Source: Chalara sp. BL73
Taxonomy: Eukaryota; Ascomycota; Leotiomycetes; Helotiales
Length of the DNA stretch: 64,000 bases
Direction of reading: 5' to 3'
Assembly: GCA_918026815.1 (NCBI GenBank)
Contig: CAKJVC010000150.1
Location: forward strand, 744,001 to 808,000
Made by a program: the position numbers and the translations under genes. How positions within the stretch are numbered: position 1 is the first letter of the stretch; every line of letters begins with the position of its first letter. The notes under the pieces are model-generated. The model saw only the letters and a program-made list of their open reading frames with translations, was not told the origin of the DNA and made no database searches. Shown here one piece after another: positions 34,939 through 45,529 of the stretch.

Positions 34939-36570
34939 CTAATCCTTTGTACTGCTCTGTAGGCGCCTTCCCTCAACGCGATCTAGCCAACCTTCAACCT
35001 CTCCCAACGAGAACGGGCCATCGCACCTCGATACCGCAGACTCAAACTCAGCTCTTACGCCAGCGGCATGATGTTCCTCTGCCCAAGCCGGATACTTCGC
35101 CTGCATGAATTCTATGAAGTTTTTCCGCAATAGAGTAAGCTCGTGGTCTTTGAGATGTTCTTGGTATAGTGAGTCTTCGTTCTCTGGATCCGAGTACTCT
35201 TCCATTTCTGGTTTATCCTGGCGCTCGCGACTTCGAAGGAAGCCTGGCAATTGGCAGCACATGAAAAGTGGCATTGTGCTCGTGCATTCCCAATCGACTA
35301 TAACCTTAAGAGCACCGGTATGATCAAGTAATATGTTCTGGTGGGATAAGTCGTCGTGATGAAGAGCAAAACTTTCTCGTTCGGCAGGAAATATGGTGGG
35401 GAGTAGCTTGAGTAAGCGGTGGACCATAGCTTTAGTCCTAAGAGAATCTTCTTTTTCGGCTTCACCGCTGCCAGGGTTTGCTAGTAAGACGATGCAATCG
35501 TGCAGCAAAAGCTGGAGTCGAGCATGTAGCCAGTCCCTGCTGCTCGTGAATGGCCCTCGAGGAATATGGTCCAGCTGGATATGGTCTCCCCAGAAGAAGG
35601 GCATCGAAACGATTCTACTAACAACGAACGGGGGTGCCGCCTTGTCTTTGCAAGAAGCTGTGTTCAACTGGTAAATGCTTCCAATAGCGTCAGCTCTCAC
35701 ATCGAAGAGTTGACCCAGAACACTAGCCACGTCTTCAATCAGTTTTGTCTTTGCAACCCACGGCAGACTTCGCCACACCCCCTTCAATGGATACACGTCT
35801 ATCACTCTCTCTATCAGCATCCATTCAAATCCAATCTCGTTTTCCCTCGAAGAAGAATGTGCTATGACGTTGGGGACGGGGATCGTCGTCTTGGTTCGTA
35901 GTAAAGCAATTGTAGAGACTTCTGACCATGTCTTGAAGGTCGGATCCACTGGTAAAGAGACCCGCATCAGGTACGACGCATTGTTCGAGGTAGTCGAGTA
36001 AAGTTTATTGAAGGCTCCTTGGAATTCTAAGAAAGGTTTGTTTAAGAGACTCCGGGTTGAAATCAGATTTCGGTAGCGCAACGCCTTTGTCCCAACCTCC
36101 GCCACCGCATTTGCAGAAGGTTCGAAGCTCCAAGCCGGTTTCAAGTCAAATGTCTCCTGTTCCCATTCTAGGCCATCTTGCACCAACACTTGGGAGTTAT
36201 TCAATCTGTCAAATGTAGGGATGTGAAACGATGAGGTTTCGGTGGAAGTTGTGTCTAGATTCCCACTCTGGAAGCCATCTGTAGCCTCGATTTCCATGTG
36301 GTTTCCGTCTTCGGGCTGGTCGTCGGGTTTCGCGGTACTAGGCGCAGCCTCTTGTGACTCTTGTGACTCTTTGCTGCTATAAAAGCTCTTGGCGCTATTG
36401 GGGCCTAGGAAGGGCGTATACGAATTTGCTCCGCCGCTGGATCCAGAGCTTGGGGTCGGAGGGGGTTCTGCGGTGGTGTTGTCGGAACGCATTTGCAGGG
36501 ATGCAGATCTCTGCATAGAGGGTGCTATCTTAGCATGTGCAGAGAAGGCGGATGTGTATTCAGATAGCAA
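34939..36570 (-). CDS. Phosphotransferase of the APH/choline-kinase fold family
   Basis: One intronless frame of 543 residues. The first 150 residues are Ser/Glu-rich and probably disordered, with a short SQESQE repeat. The kinase-like domain then runs from about residue 160, with a lysine/Glu region in NKLYSTTSNNASYLMRVSLP, and the catalytic loop LHHDDLSHQNILLD near 404-417 gives the base Asp and the metal-binding Asn. VDWECTS near 424 supplies the DFG-like metal-binding Asp, and LPLF-type sequence follows. The family (PF01636) phosphorylates small molecules. In fungi these large paralogous groups have mostly unknown substrates. Antibiotic resistance should not be assumed. Confidence 0.8.
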   Translation of the reverse strand: MLSEYTSAFSAHAKIAPSMQRSASLQMRSDNTTAEPPPTPSSGSSGGANSYTPFLGPNSAKSFYSSKESQESQEAAPSTAKPDDQPEDGNHMEIEATDGFQSGNLDTTSTETSSFHIPTFDRLNNSQVLVQDGLEWEQETFDLKPAWSFEPSANAVAEVGTKALRYRNLISTRSLLNKPFLEFQGAFNKLYSTTSNNASYLMRVSLPVDPTFKTWSEVSTIALLRTKTTIPVPNVIAHSSSRENEIGFEWMLIERVIDVYPLKGVWRSLPWVAKTKLIEDVASVLGQLFDVRADAIGSIYQLNTASCKDKAAPPFVVSRIVSMPFFWGDHIQLDHIPRGPFTSSRDWLHARLQLLLHDCIVLLANPGSGEAEKEDSLRTKAMVHRLLKLLPTIFPAERESFALHHDDLSHQNILLDHTGALKVIVDWECTSTMPLFMCCQLPGFLRSRERQDKPEMEEYSDPENEDSLYQEHLKDHELTLLRKNFIEFMQAKYPAWAEEHHAAGVRAEFESAVSRCDGPFSLGEVEGWLDRVEGRRLQSSTKD

Positions 36571-37321
36571 AGAGGAGCGGATCCGTTAAAGCAGGTAGTT
36601 ACAAGTGCAGAGGGATTAGTGTTGTGTCTCGGCGTAAAGGTTTAGGAGAGCAAACAAGACATCGGTCTGTGCTGTTCTGTGCTGTGGAGTGCAGTGTCAT
36701 TGACAGTGATTGAAGAAGGCAAATATGAATGAGTGTCATAGAGTCAGTCACTTGGCGTGCTGGTGCTCAGGTGCTCAGGCATGCTCACCCTCAGTTCAGG
36801 TTAAAGCAGCAGCAGCTCATACCCGGAGGCTAAAGCGGAACCAGCGAAAGAAAAATTAAACCTTGGTATAAGGGTATTGGGGGAACCAAAAAGAGCTATA
36901 ACAGCGGGAAGGCTAATATCGGCGTGACTTACTTCGTTTTCATTGTATTTTACAGCTTTCTGGAAATCTGTGTATCAATTTAATTTGTAGCAGTGAGCTA
37001 TTCACCAGTATAATTCCATATTCCGACCCCCTTTCCTTGGCTATTTAGAGGCTCCCTGGGATAGTGAAGCATCTGAGGTAATATCTCGCCAACTAACATG
37101 GTTGGATTCCGCTCCCTCTACTGTACATACGACATCATTGCTTTAACTGATCAGCGATATTGTGGCTGTCCAACACCTGCAAAAATCTGAATTCCCCTGG
37201 CTCCGATTGCTGCGAGACCTTGAACTTTAGGACGTTCGTGTGAACAACAGGCACCGTGTCGTGTCCAGCGTAAGATCTGGGAAGCAGACTTTGGTTTGGT
37301 CTATCTTTGTGTTTCTCATGG
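36571..37321. other. Upstream region of the phosphotransferase gene
   Basis: It contains the promoter of the minus-strand gene and short GTGCTCAGG-like direct repeats near 36760-36790. No gene recognised. Confidence 0.4.
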
Positions 37322-37696
37322 GGGTTACAGTTGAGCCAGTCTAGAAAAATCTTGGCCCAGGCTAGAAAATTCCTTGGCAAAAAAACTTGGCCCAGTCTAG
37401 AAATTGTAGCTTCAAGAGCTCAGCCAGTCTAGAAATTTCACCCCGGCATATGCCAAGCATAGAATAAGCTATGCCAAAATAACACGCTACGCGTTTTTTA
37501 TAGCAAACGCGTATAATATAATTTTTACAACTTTGTAAAAGCATAATCCTAACTAGATTTGGTTGCTCGCTTAAGTTCACCCAGTCTACAAATGGTTGCA
37601 CAAAAAGTTGAGCCAGGCTAGAGCGCTTCTTGGCATTTTGCCAAGAAAGTTTCTAGACTGGGCCAAGATTTTTCTAGACTGGCCCAACTGGAACCC
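37322..37696. mobile_element. Foldback/MITE-type element, copy A
   Basis: About 375 bp bounded by imperfect inverted repeats: GGGTTACAGTTGAGCCAG at the left and the complement CTGGCCCAACTGGAACCC at the right. The arms are made of tandem sub-repeats of about 22 bp with the core TTGGCCCAGTCTAGAAA, four direct copies in the left arm and about three inverted copies in the right. The centre is AT-rich and shares a CCCCGGCATATGCCAAGC block with copy B. No coding capacity. A target-site duplication is not evident. A non-autonomous DNA element is the best reading. Confidence 0.75.
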
Positions 37697-38514
37697 GATC
37701 AGGAATTACAAGGTAGGGATAGGCGGTGGCAACTGATGCTCAGCAAATTTCTCTAGCCGTGAATGGCAAAGCAATCAACCTTAACCTTTCCTTTTGGCAA
37801 ATATGGAAGTCCAGCCCCGCCGACTCCGAGGAACGTAGTAGTTGACGAGAACGAGGAGTAAATATGGTATGGAGACACAAAAACTCCCTGGTCCATGCTC
37901 AGAAGAGATAGATAGACCAACGAGAGAGGGATGGGAACAGTGAACGGAAGTGACTTTTGGACACTCATTTTGCCTGGTTATCAAACAGTGTTATCGTGCG
38001 TTTTCCACGCTAGTCTATAGGGAAAGATATACCGGCTATAAGATAGTAGCGACCTAAGAAATATATTGTTCTATTGGTCTTTCATTTCTCTCTCATCCGT
38101 GCTAATAATTTTAGACCCTTCGAGGGAGTTCCGTCCGACGGCTTATATATAGGCCCCGGCGTTGTATTTTATTAAAGGGGCAAGAGGCTAGTTCCCATAC
38201 CGAACAATAGTCTTGATCTGTTTTTGAATTGTATCACTCTGCCTATGAACTCCCACACTATTGTAACAACACCGTGGAGCGAGTGCATCGGTGCCGTCTC
38301 TTTACCTGCTTAATTTATCCTGTCGTGTGTCAGAATATAAGTCACTCTTGGTAATATTGGGTGTGGCGCTGCACTTTTTGACATCGTGATTCCTTCCCCG
38401 CATATCACGTGGTAGAAGAGCTCGTGGAAAAAGAGGCTCTGAGTCCGAGTTTGCTTTTACTTACTATATAACAAACCTAATACATAGATAAGGTCGCAAT
38501 TTAAGACTCCAAAC
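37697..38514. other. Upstream region of the aldo-keto reductase gene
   Basis: No gene recognised. A frame at 37753-37968 on the minus strand is open but short and not protein-like. Confidence 0.4.
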
Positions 38515-39548
38515 ATGTCACGTCAGCCAATAGCTACAGTATTCGGTGGAACTCGAATCGGCAATAGACAGCTGTTCACGCCAGAAAACGGCCTCGAGAA
38601 ATTCTTTACAATCTTAGCTGCGCACAGCGTTACTACTATTGACACGGCGCAAAGCTATAATAATTCCCAATCCATGATTGGACAAGTAAAGGCAGGAGAT
38701 AGATTCGTTATCGACACAAAATGGAGCCCACTGTGGGATCAACCTACTACGGCATGGGCCACGAAAGATCAGATTATAAACTCTGCTAAAGACAGCATCC
38801 AAAAGCTTAGAGTCAATCAGGTATAATGCTTTCGATCCTTTTAAGAAGCTAGGATTTTGTCTTGAAAATACGGATTGTAATCAGCCGAATAATCTATGCT
38901 AACTCCCACTTTGAGGTTGACATTTTCTACCTCCATAGGCCAGACCCTAATACACCTATTGCTGAAACCCTTTTCGCAGTGAATGAAGTGTATATGTGTG
39001 GTGTATTCCGCCGCTTCGGGCTATCCGGCTTCCCGGCCTCCGAAGTTGAGGCTATACACAACTACTGCGTTGAAAAGGGCTACCCTCTCCCTATGGTCTA
39101 CCAAGGCAGTTATAATCCCTTGAATCGGTACAAAGATACGGTCCTCCTCCCGACCCTGCGTAAATTAGGTATGTCTTTTTACGCATATGGTCCATCGGCT
39201 GGGGGGTTTCTCGGTAAGACTGTAGCACAAGCTGAAGAGATGGCACGCAATATCGCGGTTGTCTCTGCTACCTGTCGCCCGTATATTAGCAAACCTAAGT
39301 TCTTAGAAGCACTGTCCAAGTGGAATGCCGTTGCGGATAGTGAAGGGGTGAGTGGAGCTGAGCTAGCTTATCGATGGGTCGCATATCATTCGGCGCTGAA
39401 TCGAGATAACGGCGATGCGCTGATTATTGGCGCTAGCAGCCCGGAACAACTGGAGGAGACACTGAATGGGATTGAGAAAGGGCCGCTTAGTAGCAAGGCT
39501 TGTGCTAGGGTTGATGATGTCTGGAAAAATATAAAGGGCGAGTCTTGA
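38515..39548 (+). CDS. Aldo-keto reductase, aflatoxin-aldehyde-reductase type
   Basis: Two exons, 38515..38820 and 38916..39548, encode 312 residues, the usual size of the family. The intron (95 nt) ends after a TGCTAACTCC branch site and joins LRVNQ to VDIFYLHRPDPNTPI. The catalytic residues can be seen: Asp in TIDTAQSYNN with Tyr a few residues later, Lys in VIDTKW, and His in FYLHRPD. The GLSGFPASEVEAI and FYAYGPSAGGFL blocks, followed by IIGASSPEQLEE near the C-terminus, fit the NADPH-binding region of AKR7-like enzymes. The enzyme should reduce aldehydes with NADPH in the cytosol. The true substrate is open. No biosynthetic cluster surrounds it. Confidence 0.85.
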
Positions 39549-40596
39549 GCAACTATGCAGTAACGACGTGTAGCATCCTGACTGCTATATAATTTCTCTT
39601 TAGCCCAAGTCCATTTGCACATAGGGGATAGGTATCCAGTTATTAAAAGGTGGGCACTCAAGCTAACCCAGACTAATGTTCGACCCATCCCAGGTGTTCA
39701 GGGTTCTTTGTATAAGTTGCCACTTCTGCAGGGAACTCAATACTTTTGCAAAATCTCGCCAACTCGCCAGTGAAATACTATATATAAACATTGAGACACA
39801 GATGGTGCTTATGTTTTTACGGATAAAACGTGAAAATATACCTGTATCAAACTTATGGCAGTCTCTGGAATCCTCATATAGCCCCTCGGTGATCAGACTT
39901 TATCGTTCCAAATATGCCATGATCCTGGGTAAAGCTGCTTCGATATATCACAATGGACAGCCAGTAGGCTCCATTTACCTTCTTGTTCTAATTTGCTTAC
40001 TGCCGGTGTCTTGTGTTCCGGTCCGCAGAAAGCATAGTAGAAGATTTAATAGCGCTTTGCGCAGTCTGTAACAATATTGGTCCTTCTTATTACAAACCAG
40101 CGCACATTGAAAATGAGAGTGTGTAGACCATCTCTACAAGAGAGGAATGCTCACCGAGATCTTTCCTTAGCATGTAAATCGCTTGCAGAGTAACGAAGCA
40201 GCTGCCAGCTTCATCGCGAAGGAGTTCCTGAATTGGCCAGGTCAAAACCGTATTAAGCTTTGCTAATATAAATCAAAAGCAAGTTGAAGTATAAAAACCG
40301 AACTTTTGAGCATATATAGCCGATTAACATTGTTGAGTTTGTTTAATGCACTTAGGAAATCCGTGTTCTGCTTACAAGCAATGCCGAACAGCATTAAAGG
40401 TAAATTTTTGAATTGAAATGGATGAAATTTATGGAAACGTAGTAAAATATTCATTTGACAGTGTTTGTTTTTACTAGGGGCTCCCCCGTTGGTATTACTA
40501 GCCACGCTTACTTTTACATATTCATCTCCCTAAAATCATTGTCCCAAAGCTTTTCCCTACCTCCACCCTCCCCCCCTCAATCCTTTCCGCCTCTTT
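39549..40596. other. Intergenic, no recognised gene
   Basis: Frames such as 39676-40071 are open but show no recognised domain. A pyrimidine-rich tract lies near 40555-40640. Confidence 0.4.
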
Positions 40597-41410
40597 CTAT
40601 ACTTCCTCAGCCTCCGTCCCCACCGCCCCCACCAACTTCCTCGTCTCGGACATCCTTCCCTGTTCCGCCAGCGCAACCGCTATGGCCGCCCGAGCCGTAG
40701 CATGTGCAGGCAGCACCGAACTCTTCGCTATAAGCCTGGCCACTGCATCTACCACCCACACGGCATTGGCGCGCTCACCACCCCTCGCTGTGCGGTCCTG
40801 GGATTGTGCTGTGCGGAAAGTCGACACTGCTTCTTTTGCTGTGGCGCAGTCTCTATGGCGGTCCAGGCAATTATGGCTTCCTCAAAGAAACCAGAGGCTT
40901 TGATGCCCTCTACTTGTCGAGCGTCCCGGAGAACAATGGCAGCGTTGTTGAGTGCGTCACGCTCGTAGCTACTTGTTGCTACGACATTTTCGCGCGCGGA
41001 TCCTGTGGCGATGTTGGCTCGGGCACAAATGCTATTCACCTTCTCCATGACATCTCTCACCTCCTCGCAGAAGTGCTGCAGCGTGTACTGCCACGCGACA
41101 CATCCTACGGGCACGCACAACACCTATAACAGTGCCCAGGGCAGCAAGAGCCGCACGAGAATCAAAGGATAGCGAGAATACTCCAGTCAGTGGGGGCCTG
41201 CTGGAGAAGAGATTGTGCCCAGAGCCTGTACTTGTAGATTCCGTAGCGGAGAGGCCCCGAGAGGTTGTTCTTCGATGCGTAGAAAGTGATCAGGATGCTG
41301 GAGAAGAGGATGGTGTCTTGAATCCAGTGTCCTGTGATAATTTCGCTTGTCCCTGCCCCCCTAATTCGGGTGAAAATGGTGAAAAGTTAAAGAGGGGCGA
41401 GGAGAGGCTA
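40597..41410 (-). pseudogene. Possible membrane-protein gene, frame broken
   Basis: On the minus strand, coding-like pieces follow each other in different frames. The first reads IQDTILFSSILITFYASKNN and YGIYKYRLWAQ, the next a short hydrophobic stretch around ALAALGTVIGVV. Then comes a frame from 41123 (FCEEVRDVMEKVNSICARA, SYERDALNNAAIVLRDARQV), and last one to 40597 (RLIAKSSVLPAHATARAAI). They may be exons of one gene or the remains of one. I could not join them all with clean splice sites. The function is unknown. Confidence 0.3.
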
Positions 41411-42093
41411 AGCCGAAGAATATAAGAGCTAGTTTGCTAGTATCAACGGTGGCAAAGGCAAAGGGGACTATGAAACAAAATTATATTTTGATTCCACAGT
41501 TGAAGGACGTACTGCGATATGGAGTCAGGGATTTAAGCAATTCGGTAGAAGAGGTGTCAGCCATTTTAGTAACGGCAAAGCGGCGTAGCTGGGGTTGAAA
41601 CAGAGATAGAGAAGAGCAATTATATTATATTCTGTAAAGACGGCCCAACTTAAGACTACTGAATAACACGATGACGCGTTGTAGCTGGGGTTGAAAAAGA
41701 GATGGAGACGGGCGCATTTATATTCTGTAAGAGATGCCCAGAATTGGTATTACTGAAAAAGAAGGTTGCGCTGTACGAAAATGGAATGTTTAAGTTATAT
41801 CTATAAGCAGTACTGTCTATGAAGGTTACCTTTAGCGGGTTCCGTTAGCGAATAGGAGTATCAACTTAAGCTCCGTGATGCCTGAATTCCGCTCAGGCAG
41901 CAACTGTATTTCTGATGGCAGCTGTATCGAGGGGTGGCTGTAGAGCCGCATAGCATAGGCATATATGTACACCCTGATAGCCCCTCTTCCCAACCCTTTT
42001 CTTCAGCCTCACACTTCTCGCGAATATTTTTTATCATTACCATCAGGCATAACTTAGCTACTTTTTTGACCATTTTTTCTTGCTTTCCTCCCA
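41411..42093. other. Intergenic, partly repetitive
   Basis: A GCTGGGGTTGAAA-containing segment occurs twice (about 41588 and 41682) with similar flanks, an imperfect local duplication. No gene recognised. Confidence 0.45.
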
Positions 42094-43323
42094 ATGCCCA
42101 ACGCCGAAGATGAGTTTCGATCGCAATGGCAGGAGCCGGGCGACATCTTCAGCGTCTTGCTCATTCTGGGAGGGGATGTGATCCAGACTGCACTGGTAGC
42201 ACTAACCGGTGGTATCATCACACCAGTAGCCTTCTCATTTGGGTGGGTTGCCTATGCTATCTCAGCTCTGCTGTCGTCCTTTGGGGAAAACAAACTCATC
42301 CGGTGCGGGCCGGAGATCGCGATCCTCGCCATCAATCTCCAGTCTGGCTATAGCCGGCCGAATCAATCATGGCTGCTGGCGAGGCTCCTCAAGACGTATG
42401 AATTCTGGATGGCGAAAGAGGTGAAGGAAACGATAGACGCTCCACCACCCCTTCGAGATGAGGAGGGCGCCATTCATGAAGTGCGCAACATTGCCCTGTG
42501 TGTGGCCGTGTATCGTTGGTCTAGGAAGCGTAAGCCTGGGCACCCTGCTTACGACTGGGTATGGTGGAGCGGGTTAATAACGACCATAGTGCAGCTCGGC
42601 ATCAGCGCGATCCCCTTTGGGATACAGTCAGGCAACTGGGGCGTATTCCTCATCACCGCGTGCGGAAGTCTTCTTGCGTATGCCTCCGGGGCGCTTCCGC
42701 AATGGCGACAGGAGAAATGGCATGCGCGCACTTTACGAGGGAACAAGACCATCGGGCTTACACGCGGGAACGGTTCTCGTCATGTCGTCGTGGTTCTCGG
42801 TGAGGAGGGCGACCTGGATTTGGAAGACCTGGCAGCCGCATGGCCCATGGAATTTTGGTCAACGCGAGTCTACACCTTTTTGCTTGCCATCTGCTGGCTG
42901 GTTCTCTTGGTCGCCAGTACCGGCATTAAGACTGGTACGTGGTATCTGTTGGCGGTGGGTGGGTTAGGGATGCTGCAAAACCTCGTTGTTGCTGGCGCCC
43001 CTCGCTATCCAGCCTCCATGGGCACCCCAATCGAGCTGGCGAAGATGCCTGGTCTAGCGGCTGCAAATAGTGGTGTCGATAGCGATGGGAAAGGTGACGA
43101 CCAACAACCTGAAATCCCAGCTATATTTGCTGAGGAGAAGGTGATGTGGACACTGATGGAGTTCGAGAAGAGATTTGAGGGCCATGGAAAACGGCTGGTG
43201 TCAGAATTTTTTCCTGGAGACCTGATGGCATGGGAAGAGCAATGGTGGGCGTCGACGGATCCGGCTGAGAGGAAGAAGTTGCTCGGTCAGGCGAAGAGGA
43301 AGTACTTTGCTAAACGGAAATAA
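42094..43323 (+). CDS. Six-pass membrane protein of unknown function
   Basis: One intronless frame of 409 residues. Six hydrophobic helices are visible: FSVLLILGGDVIQTALVAL, FSFGWVAYAISALLSSF, WSGLITTIVQLGISAIPFG, WGVFLITACGSLLAYASG, VYTFLLAICWLVLLVA and WYLLAVGGLGMLQNLVV. Between helices two and three lies a loop of about 85 residues, and the 110-residue C-terminus is hydrophilic, charged and ends KRKYFAKRK. The N-terminal EPGDIFSVLLILGGD block is seen in unnamed membrane proteins of filamentous ascomycetes. No transport motif is recognised. Confidence 0.7.
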   Translation: MPNAEDEFRSQWQEPGDIFSVLLILGGDVIQTALVALTGGIITPVAFSFGWVAYAISALLSSFGENKLIRCGPEIAILAINLQSGYSRPNQSWLLARLLKTYEFWMAKEVKETIDAPPPLRDEEGAIHEVRNIALCVAVYRWSRKRKPGHPAYDWVWWSGLITTIVQLGISAIPFGIQSGNWGVFLITACGSLLAYASGALPQWRQEKWHARTLRGNKTIGLTRGNGSRHVVVVLGEEGDLDLEDLAAAWPMEFWSTRVYTFLLAICWLVLLVASTGIKTGTWYLLAVGGLGMLQNLVVAGAPRYPASMGTPIELAKMPGLAAANSGVDSDGKGDDQQPEIPAIFAEEKVMWTLMEFEKRFEGHGKRLVSEFFPGDLMAWEEQWWASTDPAERKKLLGQAKRKYFAKRK

Positions 43324-44217
43324 TCTTCCCCTCCTTGTAAAATTGATAAAACCCCAAGGTTCTTTAGCCTTTATTTAGAGATTTATTGGGTAAATGACTT
43401 GTTATTCTATTTAAAGATTATATACTTAAGGGAATCAAGGACATGTACCAAACCGGCGAGGCTGCATCAATGTAAGGGGGGGGGGGGGGGTGCCACATAG
43501 TTATTTCGTTTTAACAGCGGGGGTTTTACCTATTACCTAGTGCTAAAAGCTTGTTTTCCTTAAAGAGGATCCTCCTGTCTTGGAATATTCTTGTTGATTT
43601 AGAGTTAAAGGGATAGCCGGCCTGCTTACGAGAGCTAAGACTAGAGTAGGCCAATTTCCAGCCTAAGTAGCCGAGACTCATCAGCGTGCTTGTCGTCACG
43701 TATCGATTGTCCTTAGTCTAATTCAAGAAGTTGTATTTATTGAATACCCTGTTATAAAATTGCAATTATATTTATATATAAGAAAGATGAAGTAGATTTA
43801 CATCACGCGTCACTTATTTTTAGATCACTTATAGATAGTTCTGCGCAAAAGAAACGGAAAAAATACTCTGCATCTGACATAGCTCCAAGTAATGCAGCTG
43901 GAGGTTTAAAATGGTTTCCCCAGGATCAATTCTTAAACCTGTGACCTAAATTGGTATTCGAGAAGTAATTGCCTCTGCACCTACTCCGATTTCCTTGTAT
44001 ATGCTGGATACAACGGCAGGTTTGGAAATATTGGAAGCCCCGTTTGTGGAAATATGTATTGTGTCTGCATATTTGGAGGAATTGGCGTCCCAGGCTGGTA
44101 GAATTGCTTCGACATATCTTGCATGGCCCGAGGGGACCCAAGAAAGGCTGAATTCATCATCTGGCCACCCTTACCTCCAGCTCTACCGCCACATGGAAGC
44201 ACATATATCTGATAGAA
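43324..44217. other. Intergenic with poly-G tract
   Basis: It contains an uninterrupted run of 15 G at 43476-43490, then AT-rich sequence. Frames at 43926-44202 are overlapping on both strands and not convincing. Confidence 0.5.
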
Positions 44218-44547
44218 CTAACGAGGCGTCTTCTTGGATGGTTTGGCCTCGACGTAGATCATGCGTTTGCCGAATCTTAGGCGCGCCCAGTAGGTCGCTC
44301 TCGTCTCTCCAGCTGGGAGCAGCACGTCCTCGACGCCGTCGAGTGCCAGCATCTGACACTGTTTAAGGGTCCAACCGCCCCAGCTACAGAACATGAACAT
44401 TTCTCCAAGTTTCCGCAGCTTGTAGCGGGTGTATACATGATCAGAGGTAGGTGGCGTTGAGGTGCGAGCCTTGATGACATAGAGCGGATTGGGAAACAGC
44501 AGCCGCTGGTCGCGCAAAGATTCCGGAAGCGAAGTAAAAGGCGTCAA
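44218..44547 (-). CDS. Possible small orphan protein
   Basis: A 109-codon frame. The product starts MTPFTSLPESLRDQRLLFPN and ends in a basic KPSKKTPR tail, with a mixed, globular-looking middle (LGEMFMFCSWGGWTLKQC). No domain is recognised and no intron is evident. It lies just left of a foldback element. It may be a short orphan gene or a fragment of a decayed one. Confidence 0.3.
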   Translation of the reverse strand: MTPFTSLPESLRDQRLLFPNPLYVIKARTSTPPTSDHVYTRYKLRKLGEMFMFCSWGGWTLKQCQMLALDGVEDVLLPAGETRATYWARLRFGKRMIYVEAKPSKKTPR

Positions 44548-44668
44548 ATCGAAGTTGAAGTGAAGCCTTTTCCAGCGTGTGGGCTGGTATTAAAGTAGAA
44601 GAAGAGAGTCACGGAGCCTTCAGAGAGTAAGGGGTAAAACGAGTCAATTGCTGAAGGTTGTAGAACAC

Positions 44669-45167
44669 GGGTTCCAGTTGGCCAGGCTAGAAAAATCTTG
44701 GCCAGGCCAGAAAATTCCTTGGTAAATCGCCAAGAAATGCTCCAGCCTGCCTCAACTCTTTGTGTCACCACACGTGCTGTGGATCTACAGATACAGAGGG
44801 CAACGGTGGTATCATACGAGAATCTATAGCTGAGGAAGGAAGAAGGAGCTCGAGGAGAGCAAGCTATATATACACGAGGGAGCCCTAGTGGCTCGGCAGC
44901 AGGGCACGTGCTCGACCAGGGTCGGGACATGACAGTAGTTTTTATAGTCGAATTAATTAAGCAACGCAAAAGCACAAAGTTGTAACATTTCATTTCAAAA
45001 GTTATATTGTACGCGTCGCCATTAAAAACGAAAAGCGCGTTTTCTTAGCGTGGCTTATTCTATGCTTGGCATATGCCGGGGTGAGATTTCTAGCCTGGCT
45101 GAGCCTTCAAAGCTACGATTTCTAGACTGGGCCAAGATTTTTCTAGCCTGGCCCAACTGGAACCCGA
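44669..45167. mobile_element. Foldback/MITE-type element, copy B, interrupted by an LTR-like element
   Basis: It begins GGGTTCCAGTTGGCCAG and ends CTGGCCCAACTGGAACCC. It is the same family as copy A but in the opposite orientation, as shown by the shared central GGCATATGCC block. The 499 bp include the 172-bp LTR-like insertion at 44763-44934, leaving about 327 bp of element. Flanking octamers TAGAACAC and GAGAAAAC agree at 6 of 8 positions and may be a decayed target duplication. Confidence 0.75.
44763..44934 (+). mobile_element. LTR-like element, second copy, nested
   Basis: 172 bp, TGTCAC to ATGACA, closely similar to 32843-33007. The 7-nt length difference comes from an extra GGAAGAA-like stretch. 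It sits inside foldback element copy B. No matching 5-bp direct repeats flank it. Confidence 0.75.
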
Positions 45168-45529
45168 GAAAACGAGAAGATATTGAAACGAAAGCGGAGA
45201 TATACTTATAAGAAAAGATCAGTTTTGCTTTCCAGTAACAGACTTCACAGCAGACTTTAAGAGCGACCAAAATGCAGTACTATATAAAGCTTAAGCAGAG
45301 CTACTGGCACCAATGTGAATCCATCCCCATCATGGATCCATCCCCAATAATCATTCCCTATTGTGATCAACCCCCAATATTATCTATCTTTCATAAACCT
45401 TCATAATCAACTGGCGCTCTAAGGAACCCAATTCCGCAGACCTGGCTTCTTAGTTGCTTGCCTGCTCATTCGTCCCAGGTGGAGGCCGTCGTTTATTGGC
45501 TCGTATGGGAATGTGGTCCAGGTACATCA
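45168..45529. other. Intergenic, no recognised gene
   Basis: No coding character. Contains a twice-repeated CATCCCCA-type segment near 45324-45350. Confidence 0.4.

Noticed and set aside
44544..44993. 149-codon frame on the minus strand spanning repeat copy B
   Set aside because: It reads through the foldback element and the LTR-like element. The same peptide recurs in the solo LTR at 32819-33049, so it is repeat sequence and not a gene.
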